DNA of 64,000 nt, taken from Pandoraea sp. ASV26 (GTDB lineage: Bacteria > Pseudomonadota > Gammaproteobacteria > Burkholderiales > Burkholderiaceae). The notes under the pieces are model-generated. The model worked only from the letters and a program-made list of their open reading frames with translations, made no database searches and had not been told where the DNA came from. Positions 54,324-62,469 of the stretch are shown piece by piece. Each line of letters begins with the position of its first letter. Within the stretch, counting starts at the first letter, position 1. Where the stretch lies: the NCBI RefSeq assembly GCF_016428915.1, contig NZ_JAELTP010000011.1:22365-86364 (forward strand), given 5' to 3'. A program made the translations under genes and the position numbers.

Positions 54324-55101
54324 GGACCTGTGGTCCCGCCGAGGCGAAGTCGTCGAGCAATCCGTATTCGCTGGCGAGCTTCGCCGCACGGTGGCGGCTC
54401 GACACGTCGAACTTACGCATGACGCTGCGCAAATGGAAAACGACGCCATGCTCGGAGAGGGTGAGGATGCGTCCGATCTCCCACGAGGTCTTGCCGCGCG
54501 CCACCCAGCGCAGGCACTCGCGCTCACGTGGCGTCAGCACGGGGGCGCAATGACGCGCCGTATCGCGCTGCACGATGCGCCATGCCGCCTCATGCACGTG
54601 CATCGCCAGCACGGCGCCTGCGTGCTGCATCCAGGCGTGCGCGCCGGGCACGCGAGGATGGCGAGGCGGATTACGCGGCGACGACAGACTCAATGTCCCC
54701 GACGCACCGGACGGAGCGAACACCGGATACGTGATGCCCGAGCGCAATCCTGCGGCGCGTTGATCACGGAGCAACTGCCGGGCTTCGGGCGAGGCGTATA
54801 ACGCGGGCATCCATTCGACAGGCGTGAGTTGCCGGCGTGCGCGAGTCAGCACCGGATCGATGGTCGCGTAACGCTGGGCGTCGTAGTGCGCTTGCCACGC
54901 ATGGGGCAGGTTGCCGAGCTGGGGTGTCGCCAGCTTTCCGCCCGGCAATGGGAAATGCCCGCGATAGCTGAAATAGCGATGCCGAAGCGTGCCGCACAAC
55001 GACTGCAACAGGGTGCGCAAGGCATCGAAGTCGGTGGCGGAGTGCAAGGCGCTCAGGCCGTCGGCGAACGAGCGGGGAGTGAGGCAACGCGTGGCACGCA
55101 T
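54274..55101 (-). CDS. LuxR-type acyl-homoserine-lactone receptor (apparent solo)
   Basis: A 275-residue quorum-sensing regulator. The N-terminal autoinducer domain keeps the residues that line the AHL pocket in TraR/LuxR: W69, Y73, D82, P83, W97 and G122 (in HAWQAHYD, TIDPV, VEWM and SGITYPV). The C-terminal HTH is LTPRERECLRWVARGKTSWEIGRILTLSEHGVVFHLRSVM. No luxI-type synthase is present in the window, so it acts as a solo or pairs with a distant synthase. It is convergent with the biosynthetic genes, overlapping the flavin reductase by 50 bp, and probably acts at the lux-box-like site at 45531. A dyad CATGTT/AACATG lies 20-39 bp upstream of its start. Confidence 0.9.
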   Translation of the reverse strand: MRATRCLTPRSFADGLSALHSATDFDALRTLLQSLCGTLRHRYFSYRGHFPLPGGKLATPQLGNLPHAWQAHYDAQRYATIDPVLTRARRQLTPVEWMPALYASPEARQLLRDQRAAGLRSGITYPVFAPSGASGTLSLSSPRNPPRHPRVPGAHAWMQHAGAVLAMHVHEAAWRIVQRDTARHCAPVLTPRERECLRWVARGKTSWEIGRILTLSEHGVVFHLRSVMRKFDVSSRHRAAKLASEYGLLDDFASAGPQVLTCAPQDQRASCSAST

Positions 55102-55120
55102 GACAGGGCGATGTAGGGAA

Positions 55121-55140
55121 CATGTTTCGCTTGTAACATG
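55121..55140 (-). promoter_or_regulatory. Inverted repeat upstream of the luxR gene
   Basis: CATGTT-N8-AACATG, 20 bp upstream of the luxR start codon. It does not match the lux-box consensus; possible autoregulatory or promoter element. Confidence 0.3.
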
Positions 55141-55320
55141 CGTGATAGCGGCGCGCGCATCGAGGGTCGCTCACGGTGACGCGAGTGCTCGCAGCGTGAG
55201 CGCTCTGACGGACGCGAATCGACTGCAACCGCCGATCGCCGGGCGCGACATAACGTCGCATGCGAAATCCGGCACAACGTCTACTGTTAATGGATATCGG
55301 ACGAATCCCTCATCGTGGCT

Positions 55321-55347
55321 AAGGTGGCGAAGGTGGCGAAGGTGGCG
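55321..55347. repeat. Three perfect copies of a 9-bp repeat
   Basis: AAGGTGGCG three times in the 600-bp gap between luxR and the oxidase operon. The rest of 55141-55614 contains no recognisable gene or site. Confidence 0.85.
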
Positions 55348-55614
55348 AAGGCCGTGACGCACGGGGCGCGTCGCACGATGCGAGTGAAGGTTGTTTGACG
55401 AAGCGGAGCGTCGCTTGCGAGTGAGTGCCTCTCGGGTATTCAGGACACCGCAACGAGTCGCGTCGTGTTGCAACGTGTCAAACCGGCGCTGCATAGGGAG
55501 TATCCCGTAGTTGCCCCGGTGTCGCGAATTCGGGCTAGGGGAATTACCGGATTTCCCTTTTGCATCAATGAGTTCAAGAGGATGCTATGGCGCGCCAAAT
55601 ACTCGGTATCAATG

Positions 55615-55644
55615 TTGTCGCTTCGAGAATGCGCGTTCTATAAT
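55615..55644 (+). promoter_or_regulatory. Sigma70 promoter of the oxidase operon
   Basis: TTGTCG, 18 bp, then a perfect TATAAT, lying 83 bp before the DUF2244 start. It is the best sigma70-like promoter in the window and faces the ctaC-ctaD operon. Confidence 0.65.
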
Positions 55645-55726
55645 GCGGCAGTTTGTCGCGGCCCGGACGCAACTAGTTCCCGGCCGTCGGACATGAAAGA
55701 CCCAAAATGCCCCACGGGTGACGGCG

Positions 55727-56200
55727 ATGCTCGCAGCCTCTTCTTCCGATGCCGGATCGGTGACGAAGGAATGGACGCACAAGCGCAACTGCGCGATATC
55801 GCCGCGCCAGTTTGTCCTGTTCTACCTGTCGTTGGCCGCCGTTTCACTGGGTGTTGCCTTGATTGCGGCGTGGCGCGGTGGGTGGTTGGTCTTGCCGTTC
55901 ACAGGCCTGGACTTGCTCGTGGTGGGCGTTGCGTTCGTCATTCATGCCCGACACGCCACAGATTACGAGGTCATTCGGTTGTCGCCCGTGAGCCTTGTGG
56001 TCGAGCAACGTTCAGCACAGAGGTTGACGCAGTACGAGTTCAATCCCCGCTGGGTGCGCATCGACATCGAGAAGCCGCCGCGTACGCGCATTGTCTTGCG
56101 CTCGGGTGGCCGCTCGGTCACTGTCGGTGCCTATCTTGCGCCGCATCGCCGCGAAACGTTTGCGCGCGAGCTGCGCCGTTGTCTTGCCCAACAGGCCTGA
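55727..56200 (+). CDS. DUF2244 domain membrane protein
   Basis: A 157-residue protein with two TM segments (about residues 28-68) and a cytoplasmic beta domain containing VEQRSAQRLTQYEFNPRWVRI. It fits DUF2244, a family often encoded next to cytochrome c oxidase genes in proteobacteria; function unknown. The start is uncertain: the ATG at 55727 or a GTG at 55718. It is the first gene after the strong promoter and 41 bp before ctaC, so co-expression with the oxidase is expected. Confidence 0.8.
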   Translation: MLAASSSDAGSVTKEWTHKRNCAISPRQFVLFYLSLAAVSLGVALIAAWRGGWLVLPFTGLDLLVVGVAFVIHARHATDYEVIRLSPVSLVVEQRSAQRLTQYEFNPRWVRIDIEKPPRTRIVLRSGGRSVTVGAYLAPHRRETFARELRRCLAQQA

Positions 56201-56241
56201 GAGATGGAGACGATCTCGGGCGACCGCCAGGGAGGATTTGG

Positions 56242-57471
56242 ATGGTAATTTTGGGTAAGGAAGCTATGAAAAAAACGAAACACGCCTTGGCGGCTTTCCT
56301 TGCGGGCGCCTCACTGCTCGCCGGCGCTCCGGCACTGGCGGCGGTCACGGATATGCCGGGGGGGCCGGCCGTCAACGAACTCAACTTCCAGCCGCCGGTC
56401 ACCAAACTCGCGGAAGAGCTTCACAACCTTCACAACATGATGCTGATCATCTGTCTGGTGATCTTCATCGGCGTGTTCGGCGTGATGTTCTACTCGATTT
56501 TCAAGCACCGCAAATCCAAGGGCCATCAACCCGCGAATTTCCATGAAAGCACCACGGTCGAGGTGATCTGGACGGTCGTGCCGTTCATCATCGTGATTCT
56601 GATGGCGCTGCCTGCCACGAAGACCGTGGTGGCGATGAAGGACACCACCAACGCCGATATCACGATCAAGGTGACCGGCTATCAGTGGAAGTGGGGCTAC
56701 GACTACCTGAAGGGCGAAGGCGAGGGCATCAAGTTCCTCTCCACCCTCAGCACGCCGCGTAGCCAGATCGACGGCCAGGAGCAGAAGAGCAACACCTATC
56801 TGCAAGAGGTCGACAACCCGATGGTCGTGCCGGTCAACAAGAAGGTGCGTCTGATTACCACGGCCAACGACGTCATCCACTCGTTCTACGTGCCCGCCTT
56901 CGGTATCAAGCAGGACGCGATCCCGGGCTTCGTGCGCGATACGTGGTTCAAGGCTGAGAAGGTCGGCGAGTATCGCGGCTTCTGTACCGAGCTGTGCGGT
57001 AAGGAGCACGCGTACATGCCGGTCGTGGTGAAGGTGGTCTCGGAAGACGATTACAACAAGTGGGTCGATACGCAGAAGAAGCTCATGGCCGCGTCGGCCG
57101 ACGATCCGAACAAGACGTACACCGTGCAGGAACTGATGGAGCGCGGCCAGAAGGTCTACGCATCGAATTGCGCGGTGTGCCACCAGCCGAACGGCAAGGG
57201 CGGCGGTGCATTCCCGGCACTCGATGGCGGGAAGATCGTGAACGGCCCGGTGGCAGACCACATCGCCATTGTGCTGCACGGCAAGAATGCGATGCCCAAC
57301 TGGTCGCATCTGAACGATGTGGAGCTTGCGGCCGTCATCACGTTCGAGCGTAACTCTTGGAGCAACAAGACCGGTGACGTCGTTCAACCGGCGCAGGTGC
57401 GCGATGCGCGTGGCAGCAAGTCGGCGAATGCCGCAGGGGCTGCCGACGCTGGCGCAGCGAAGAACAGTTAA
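56242..57471 (+). CDS. ctaC: Cytochrome c oxidase subunit II with C-terminal cytochrome c domain
   Basis: A 409-residue subunit II of an aa3/caa3-type oxidase. Order: signal peptide (to ALAAV), two TM helices (about 60-85 and 105-125), and the CuA domain with VIHSFYVPAFGIKQDA and the ligand set CTELCGKEHAYM. A C-terminal fused cytochrome c domain follows, with haem motif CAVCH and axial Met in KNAMPNWSHL. It takes electrons from cytochrome c and passes them to subunit I. The start at 56242 has the stronger SD (GGGAGG); an ATG at 56266 (MKKTKHAL) is a possible alternative. Confidence 0.95.
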   Translation: MVILGKEAMKKTKHALAAFLAGASLLAGAPALAAVTDMPGGPAVNELNFQPPVTKLAEELHNLHNMMLIICLVIFIGVFGVMFYSIFKHRKSKGHQPANFHESTTVEVIWTVVPFIIVILMALPATKTVVAMKDTTNADITIKVTGYQWKWGYDYLKGEGEGIKFLSTLSTPRSQIDGQEQKSNTYLQEVDNPMVVPVNKKVRLITTANDVIHSFYVPAFGIKQDAIPGFVRDTWFKAEKVGEYRGFCTELCGKEHAYMPVVVKVVSEDDYNKWVDTQKKLMAASADDPNKTYTVQELMERGQKVYASNCAVCHQPNGKGGGAFPALDGGKIVNGPVADHIAIVLHGKNAMPNWSHLNDVELAAVITFERNSWSNKTGDVVQPAQVRDARGSKSANAAGAADAGAAKNS

Positions 57472-57506
57472 GTGTCGTTCGACCAGTTCGAGGAAGGAGA
57501 TTGGGT

Positions 57507-59099
57507 ATGAGTTCCATCGCTCACGATCACGTGGCGGGTCACGACGATCACGCGCACGACCATCCGCACGGGTGGCGTCGCTGGCTGTTCGCGACGAATC
57601 ACAAGGACATCGGCACGTTGTACATGATCTTCTCGTTCGTCATGCTGCTCTCGGGCGGCGTGATGGCGTTGATGATCCGTGCGGAATTGTTCGAGCCGGG
57701 CTTGCAGTTCATTCGTCCGGAGTTCTTCAACCAGCTCACGACCATGCACGGGCTGGTGATGATTTTCGGCGCGATCATGCCGGCGTTCGTCGGGTTCGCG
57801 AACTGGATGATTCCGCTGCAAATCGGCGCGTCGGACATGGCCTTCGCGCGGATGAACAACTTCAGCTTCTGGCTGCTGCCGGTCGGCGGTCTGCTGCTGC
57901 TCTCGTCGTTCCTCGTGCCGGGCGGTGCCACGGCAGCCGGCTGGACGATGTACGCGCCGCTCTCGGTGCAGATGGGCCCCGGTCAGGATCTGGCGATCTT
58001 CGGTGCGCACATTCTGGGGGCGTCGTCGATCATGGGCGCGATCAACATCATCGTGACCATTCTGAACATGCGCGCGCCCGGCATGACGCTCATGAAGATG
58101 CCGATGTTCGTGTGGACGTGGCTCATCACCGCCTATCTGCTCATCGCCGTGATGCCGGTGCTCGCGGGCGCGATCACGATGCTGCTCACGGACCGTCACT
58201 TCGGCACGTCGTTCTTCAATGCGGCGGGCGGCGGCGATCCGGTCATGTACCAGCACATCTTCTGGTTCTTCGGACACCCGGAGGTGTACATCATGATTCT
58301 GCCGGCGTTCGGGATCGTCTCGCAGGTGATTCCGGCGTTCTCGCGCAAGCGGCTGTTCGGTTATAGCTCGATGGTGTACGCCACGGCGTCGATCGCGATT
58401 CTGTCGTTCATGGTGTGGGCGCACCACATGTTCGTGACGGGCATGCCGGTCACGGGCCAGCTCTTCTTCATGTACGCCACGATGCTGATCTCGGTGCCGA
58501 CCGGCGTGAAGGTGTTCAACTGGGTCGCCACGATGTGGAAGGGCTCGCTCACGTTCGAGTCGCCGATGCTCTTCGCCGTGGGCTTCCTCTTCGTGTTCAC
58601 GATGGGCGGCTTCACCGGCCTGATCCTCTCGCTGGCGCCGCTCGACATTCAGATGCACGGCACTTATTACGTGGTGGCGCACTTCCACTATGTGCTGGTG
58701 GCCGGTTCGCTCTTCGCGCTTTTCTCAGGGTTCTATTACTGGGTGCCGAAGTGGACAGGTCACATGTACAACGAGTGGCGCGGCAAGTTCCACTTCTGGG
58801 GCTCGCTCATCACGTTCAACGTGACGTTCTTCCCGATGCACTTCCTGGGGCTGGCCGGCATGCCGCGTCGCTATGCCGACTACCCGGCGCAGTTCACGGA
58901 CTTCAACCAGATCGCGACGATCGGCGCGTTCGGTTTCGGCCTGATGCAGGTGTACTTCCTGTTCTTCGTCGCGCTGCCGACGTGGCGCGGCGGCCCGACT
59001 GCCGAAGCCAAGCCTTGGGATGGTGCGGAAGGGCTGGAGTGGACTGTGCCGAGCCCGGCGCCGTTCCACACGTTCGAGACGCCGCCGAAGGTGCATTGA
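57507..59099 (+). CDS. ctaD: Cytochrome c oxidase subunit I
   Basis: A 530-residue 12-TM catalytic subunit. Haem-copper ligands: His in TTMHGLVMIFGAIMP (low-spin haem), WFFGHPEVYIMILPAFG (CuB His and cross-linked Tyr), AHHMFVTGMP (CuB histidine pair), and VAHFHYVLVAGSLFALF (haem a3 and low-spin His). It contains the D- and K-channel type residues of A-type oxidases. The His/Asp-rich N-terminus (HDHVAGHDDHAHDHPHG) could bind metal. The ATG at 57507 follows AAGGAGATTGGGT. ctaC lies 35 bp upstream. Confidence 0.97.
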   Translation: MSSIAHDHVAGHDDHAHDHPHGWRRWLFATNHKDIGTLYMIFSFVMLLSGGVMALMIRAELFEPGLQFIRPEFFNQLTTMHGLVMIFGAIMPAFVGFANWMIPLQIGASDMAFARMNNFSFWLLPVGGLLLLSSFLVPGGATAAGWTMYAPLSVQMGPGQDLAIFGAHILGASSIMGAINIIVTILNMRAPGMTLMKMPMFVWTWLITAYLLIAVMPVLAGAITMLLTDRHFGTSFFNAAGGGDPVMYQHIFWFFGHPEVYIMILPAFGIVSQVIPAFSRKRLFGYSSMVYATASIAILSFMVWAHHMFVTGMPVTGQLFFMYATMLISVPTGVKVFNWVATMWKGSLTFESPMLFAVGFLFVFTMGGFTGLILSLAPLDIQMHGTYYVVAHFHYVLVAGSLFALFSGFYYWVPKWTGHMYNEWRGKFHFWGSLITFNVTFFPMHFLGLAGMPRRYADYPAQFTDFNQIATIGAFGFGLMQVYFLFFVALPTWRGGPTAEAKPWDGAEGLEWTVPSPAPFHTFETPPKVH

Positions 59100-59101
59100 A
59101 C

Positions 59102-59221
59102 ATGGCAGTCAGTCGCGAACAGCGAGCGAAGAACCTGCGCACGGGGCTGATTCTGGCCTCGGTCGTGGTGATCTTCTTTGTCGGTGTGATGATCAAGACC
59201 AAGCTGATGGGCGGTATCTGA
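59102..59221 (+). CDS. Cytochrome oxidase small assembly protein
   Basis: A 39-residue single-TM protein starting 2 bp after the ctaD stop. It has a basic N-terminus (SREQRAKNLRTG), then a hydrophobic helix (LILASVVVIFFVGVMI) and a KTKLMGGI end. Small proteins of this size and place, between ctaD and ctaG, are annotated in Burkholderiales as oxidase small assembly proteins. The gene is short, but position, composition and coupling support it. Confidence 0.78.
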   Translation: MAVSREQRAKNLRTGLILASVVVIFFVGVMIKTKLMGGI

Positions 59222-59287
59222 TCGCTGATCCGCACGCCTCGCCACCGCGGCGGGGCGCTCGGATGGCGCAGGTTCGTGGCCACAGTG

Positions 59288-59347
59288 AGCAGCAGACAGC
59301 AGCAGTCAGCAGCAGACAGCAGCAGTCAGCAGCAGACAGCAGCCGTC
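59288..59347. repeat. Three tandem copies of a 20-bp CAG-rich repeat
   Basis: The unit AGCAGCAGACAGCAGCAGTC occurs three times, the last with one change, between the small assembly gene and ctaG. It sits in a presumed transcribed spacer, so slippage could alter operon mRNA structure. Confidence 0.9.
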
Positions 59348-59406
59348 AGCAATGGTTAGCAACGGGTAGCACGAACGGTACTGAACGGGGAGCCATCAAG
59401 GCGAAT

Positions 59407-60024
59407 ATGGGCGGTTTGCGACGAATCAATGTGCGCACCTTCAGCAAGTTGCTGCTGCTGGTCGCGGTGATGTTCGGTTTCGGCTACGCAATGGTGCCGT
59501 TCTACCGCGCATTCTGCGATCTCGTGGGGATCAACCAGTTGGGCGATCGCACCACCGAGATCGCGGCCCGCAATTCGCAGGTCGACGAAAGCCGTACGAT
59601 TACCGTCGAGTTCGATGCCAACGCGCAGGGGCCGCTGCGGTTCAAGCCGGCGAAAAGCAGTCTGACGGTGCATCCCGGGCAGATCGCGACGATTGAATAC
59701 GAAGTGGCGAACCAGCAGCCGCATGAGGTGCGTGCGCAGGCGATCCCGAGTTACGCCCCGGCGCTGGCGGCGAGCTACTTCAAGAAGATCGAGTGCTTCT
59801 GCTTCACGCAGCAGACGCTCAAGGCCGGAGAGGCCAAGGAGTTCCCGGTGGTCTTCGTGGTGGACACGAAGCTGCCCAAGGATGTGAATACGATCACGCT
59901 GTCCTATACTTTTTTCGATCTCGGCAAGAACGACGCCAATCCGCGCGCAGACGCCACCGCGGGCGCGCAAGGCGGTGTGTTGAACGCAGGAGCGACGGGA
60001 GGAGGCAAGGGCGGCAATGGATGA
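59407..60024 (+). CDS. ctaG: Cytochrome c oxidase assembly protein CtaG/Cox11
   Basis: A 205-residue CtaG/Cox11 that delivers copper to the CuB site of subunit I. One N-terminal TM helix (about residues 13-32), then a periplasmic Ig-like domain with the copper motif KIECFCFTQQTL and FPVVFVVDTKLPKDVNTITLSYTFFD. The C-terminal 25 residues are a Gly/Ala-rich tail. The ATG at 59407 lies after the 20-bp repeat region. It overlaps the DUF2970 gene by 8 bp. Confidence 0.94.
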   Translation: MGGLRRINVRTFSKLLLLVAVMFGFGYAMVPFYRAFCDLVGINQLGDRTTEIAARNSQVDESRTITVEFDANAQGPLRFKPAKSSLTVHPGQIATIEYEVANQQPHEVRAQAIPSYAPALAASYFKKIECFCFTQQTLKAGEAKEFPVVFVVDTKLPKDVNTITLSYTFFDLGKNDANPRADATAGAQGGVLNAGATGGGKGGNG

Positions 60025-60238
60025 CCTCAAGGAGGCGACCCAGCGCAAGCTGTCATTCGCCCAGACCATCAATGCGGTGTTCTGGTCGTTTTTCGGTGTG
60101 CGCAAGGGGCGTGATCACGACCGCGACATGGCGCAGCTCAACCCTGTGCATCTGATCGTTGCGGGACTGATCGGGGGCATCCTGTTTGTCGTGGCGCTGG
60201 TGCTGTTGGCGAAACTCGCCATTCGGCTCGCGACATGA
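60017..60238 (+). CDS. DUF2970 family small membrane protein
   Basis: A 73-residue protein with one C-terminal TM helix (HLIVAGLIGGILFVVALVLLAKL) and the family run SFAQTINAVFWSFFGVRKG. DUF2970 proteins are standard between ctaG and ctaE in beta-proteobacteria, with no known function. It overlaps ctaG by 8 bp, indicating coupled translation. Confidence 0.85.
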   Translation: MDDLKEATQRKLSFAQTINAVFWSFFGVRKGRDHDRDMAQLNPVHLIVAGLIGGILFVVALVLLAKLAIRLAT

Positions 60239-60277
60239 ATGGCATAGACAAAGAGAACCAAGCCTGGAGAGATAAGA

Positions 60278-61138
60278 ATGAGTGGTCAACACCAAACGGC
60301 GCCTTACTACTTCGTGCCGGCCCCCTCGCGCCATCCGGTGAGCTGTAGTGTCGGCCTGCTGGTCGTGCTCGGTTCGGCCGCCGCGTGGGTCAACGGTCAA
60401 TCGTGGGCACCGTGGACGGCACTGGCCGGCCTGCTGTGGGTGCTGTGGGTGCTGCGCAGCTGGTTCGGCGACTCGATCACCGAGTCCGAAGGCGGCCTGT
60501 ACGGCAAGCGCATCGACGCGTCCTATCGCTGGGGCATGAGCTGGTTCATCTTCTCCGAGGTGATGTTCTTCGCGGCGTTCTTCGGCGCGCTGTTCTACGC
60601 CCGCACGCTGGCGATGCCCTGGCTCGGCGATCTCGACAACAAGCTGCTGTGGCCCGACTTCAGCGCCGTGTGGCCGAACACCGGCCCGGCCGGCGTTGTC
60701 GATGCCTTCGAGACGATGGGCCCGTGGCCGATCCCCACGCTCAACACGGCACTGCTGTTGACCTCCGGCGTCACGCTCACGATTTCGCACCACGCCTTGC
60801 GCGCGAACCATCGCGCCACCGCGATTTTCTGGCTGTTCGCGACCGTTTTGCTGGGCTTCGTCTTCCTGGGCTTCCAGGCGTACGAATACCACCACGCCTA
60901 CACCGAACTGAATCTGAAGCTGACCTCGGGCGTGTACGGCTCGACCTTCTTCCTGCTCACCGGCTTCCACGGCTTTCACGTGATGCTGGGCGCAATCATG
61001 CTCAGCGTCATGCTGATTCGCCTGATGAAGGGGCACTTCACGCCGGAGCATCACTTCGGTTTCGAGGGCGCTGCCTGGTACTGGCACTTTGTCGACGTGG
61101 TCTGGCTGGGCCTGTACGTCGTGGTCTACTGGCTCTGA
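60278..61138 (+). CDS. ctaE: Cytochrome c oxidase subunit III
   Basis: A 286-residue 7-TM subunit III. Marks: YYFVPAPSRHPV start, SWFIFSEVMFFAAFFGALFYAR (with conserved Glu), AYTELNLKLTSGVYGSTFFLLTGFHGFHVMLG and WHFVDVVWLGLYVVVYW end. It stabilises the core of the oxidase. GGAGAGATAAG precedes the ATG. It is the last gene before a terminator. Confidence 0.96.
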   Translation: MSGQHQTAPYYFVPAPSRHPVSCSVGLLVVLGSAAAWVNGQSWAPWTALAGLLWVLWVLRSWFGDSITESEGGLYGKRIDASYRWGMSWFIFSEVMFFAAFFGALFYARTLAMPWLGDLDNKLLWPDFSAVWPNTGPAGVVDAFETMGPWPIPTLNTALLLTSGVTLTISHHALRANHRATAIFWLFATVLLGFVFLGFQAYEYHHAYTELNLKLTSGVYGSTFFLLTGFHGFHVMLGAIMLSVMLIRLMKGHFTPEHHFGFEGAAWYWHFVDVVWLGLYVVVYWL

Positions 61139-61163
61139 CGTCGACACCGGCAAGACGATCGGG

Positions 61164-61189
61164 ACGCCGCCGGATTCCGGCGGCGTTTC
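61164..61189 (+). terminator. Terminator after ctaE
   Basis: ACGCCGCCGG-ATT-CCGGCGGCGT, a 10-bp stem followed by a short T-run (TTTCCATTT), 25 bp past the ctaE stop. The 61190-61397 gap beyond it shows nothing recognisable. Confidence 0.75.
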
Positions 61190-61397
61190 CATTTGCGGCG
61201 GCCGGCATCATCCGATAGGGCAGTAGGGGCTTTCCGGGCGGAAGTGACGAGACGGGCGCGTAATGCGGCCTTATGTCGCACAGCCGGTACATGGCCGCAA
61301 GGCAAGGTGCGGTGCGATGACCGCGAGCGCCGCGAGGATCGAAGACGGATGGCGGGGATGGGGTGCGGCGATTTGCCGCAGGGGCGCGGCAAGGGAC

Positions 61398-61601
61398 TCA
61401 GTATCGTATGCCCGTGCTGTGAATCCAGCCCATCCAATTGGCAAACAGGATGAGCAGGAACAGCGTCACCGACAGGCCGACGCGCACCATGAGTGAATGG
61501 ACGGTGTGATTCGATCGGCCCTTGTCCCGCATCATGAAAAACAATGCGGACGCCAGACTGCCGAGAATCAGGACGAAGGCGATGGCAACGATGATGCGCA
61601 T
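61398..61601 (-). CDS. Twin-transmembrane protein (DUF2909)
   Basis: A 67-residue protein with two TM helices (IIVAIAFVLILGSLASALFFMM and a second around LSVTLFLLILFANWMGW) joined by a basic turn (RDKGRSNHTVH). This fits DUF2909, usually encoded opposite SURF1 in oxidase loci of beta-proteobacteria. It is divergent from SURF1 with 111 bp between starts. Function unknown, probably linked to oxidase assembly. Confidence 0.8.
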   Translation of the reverse strand: MRIIVAIAFVLILGSLASALFFMMRDKGRSNHTVHSLMVRVGLSVTLFLLILFANWMGWIHSTGIRY

Positions 61602-61712
61602 GATCTGTCCGATGACAAGAATTCGTCATTATCGGGCAACGAACCCGCGCTGGCACGCTGCAATGCAGTGTATCCAGCCCACGGTCATTGCGCAGCCAGA
61701 CAAGGAATGTAC

Positions 61713-62462
61713 GTGCTGAAAACTCTCATGCGCGGCATGCGCCCGGTACCGGCGCTGCTGATCCTGTTGGGCGTGATGCTCACCGCGGCGCTCGGCGTGT
61801 GGCAGTATCAGCGCGCGCAGATGCGTCTGGCGCGTCAGGCGCAGGTCGAGCAGGCCGAACGTGCGCCGGTGATCGCGCTGGGCGCACAGACCTACTCGCT
61901 GGGGGATGTGGTGAACCGGCGTGTGCGTGTCACGGGGCGCTTCCTGCAGAATCGCGTGGTGTATCTGGACAATCGTCCGCGCAACGAACTGCCCGGCTTT
62001 TACGTGGTGATGGCGTTGCAGACCGCGCCGGATCACGTGGTGCTCGTCAATCGCGGATGGCTGCCGCGCGACCTGCGTGATCGTGCTGCGATCATGCCGT
62101 ACGCGACCCCGGCAGGGGACGTCACCATCGAAGGCATTGCGCAGCCCGAGGCGTCGCGCGCTTTCGAGCTGGGGCACGGCGGCTCGGCTGCGGGGCTGGT
62201 CATTCGTCAGAATCTCGATGTGGCGGATTACGCGCGCGAGACATCGCTGCCGCTGCAACCGTTCGTCGTCATGCAGACCAACGACACCGGGGATCATCTG
62301 TTGCGCGACTGGCCTGCGCCGGCGGCCGGGGCGGATCGCAATTATGGTTATATGGTGCAATGGTTCGGCATGTCGCTGATCCTGGCGCTGCTGGGACTAC
62401 GTCTGGCTTATCGGCGCGGACGCCGGCTGGTGACAGCCACCGACAAATTCACGCAGGCATGA
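61713..62462 (+). CDS. SURF1-family cytochrome oxidase assembly protein
   Basis: A 249-residue SURF1/Shy1 protein that helps insert haem a into subunit I. Two TM helices flank a periplasmic domain: the first near VPALLILLGVMLTAALGVWQYQRA, the second near the C-terminus (WFGMSLILALLGLRLAYRRGR). Family marks: VYLDNRPRNELPGFYVV, VLVNRGWLPRD and NYGYMVQWFGM. The start is likely the GTG at 61713, six bases after AAGGA; an ATG at 61707 is too close to that SD. It is followed by the Sco-like gene after 7 bp. Confidence 0.9.
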   Translation: MLKTLMRGMRPVPALLILLGVMLTAALGVWQYQRAQMRLARQAQVEQAERAPVIALGAQTYSLGDVVNRRVRVTGRFLQNRVVYLDNRPRNELPGFYVVMALQTAPDHVVLVNRGWLPRDLRDRAAIMPYATPAGDVTIEGIAQPEASRAFELGHGGSAAGLVIRQNLDVADYARETSLPLQPFVVMQTNDTGDHLLRDWPAPAAGADRNYGYMVQWFGMSLILALLGLRLAYRRGRRLVTATDKFTQA

Positions 62463-62469
62463 GGCGAGC

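Noticed and set aside
55171..55494. Minus-strand frame in the luxR-oxidase gap containing LRHLRHLRHL
   Set aside because: The repeat is simply the translation of the 9-bp AAGGTGGCG tandem repeat; no evidence of a gene.
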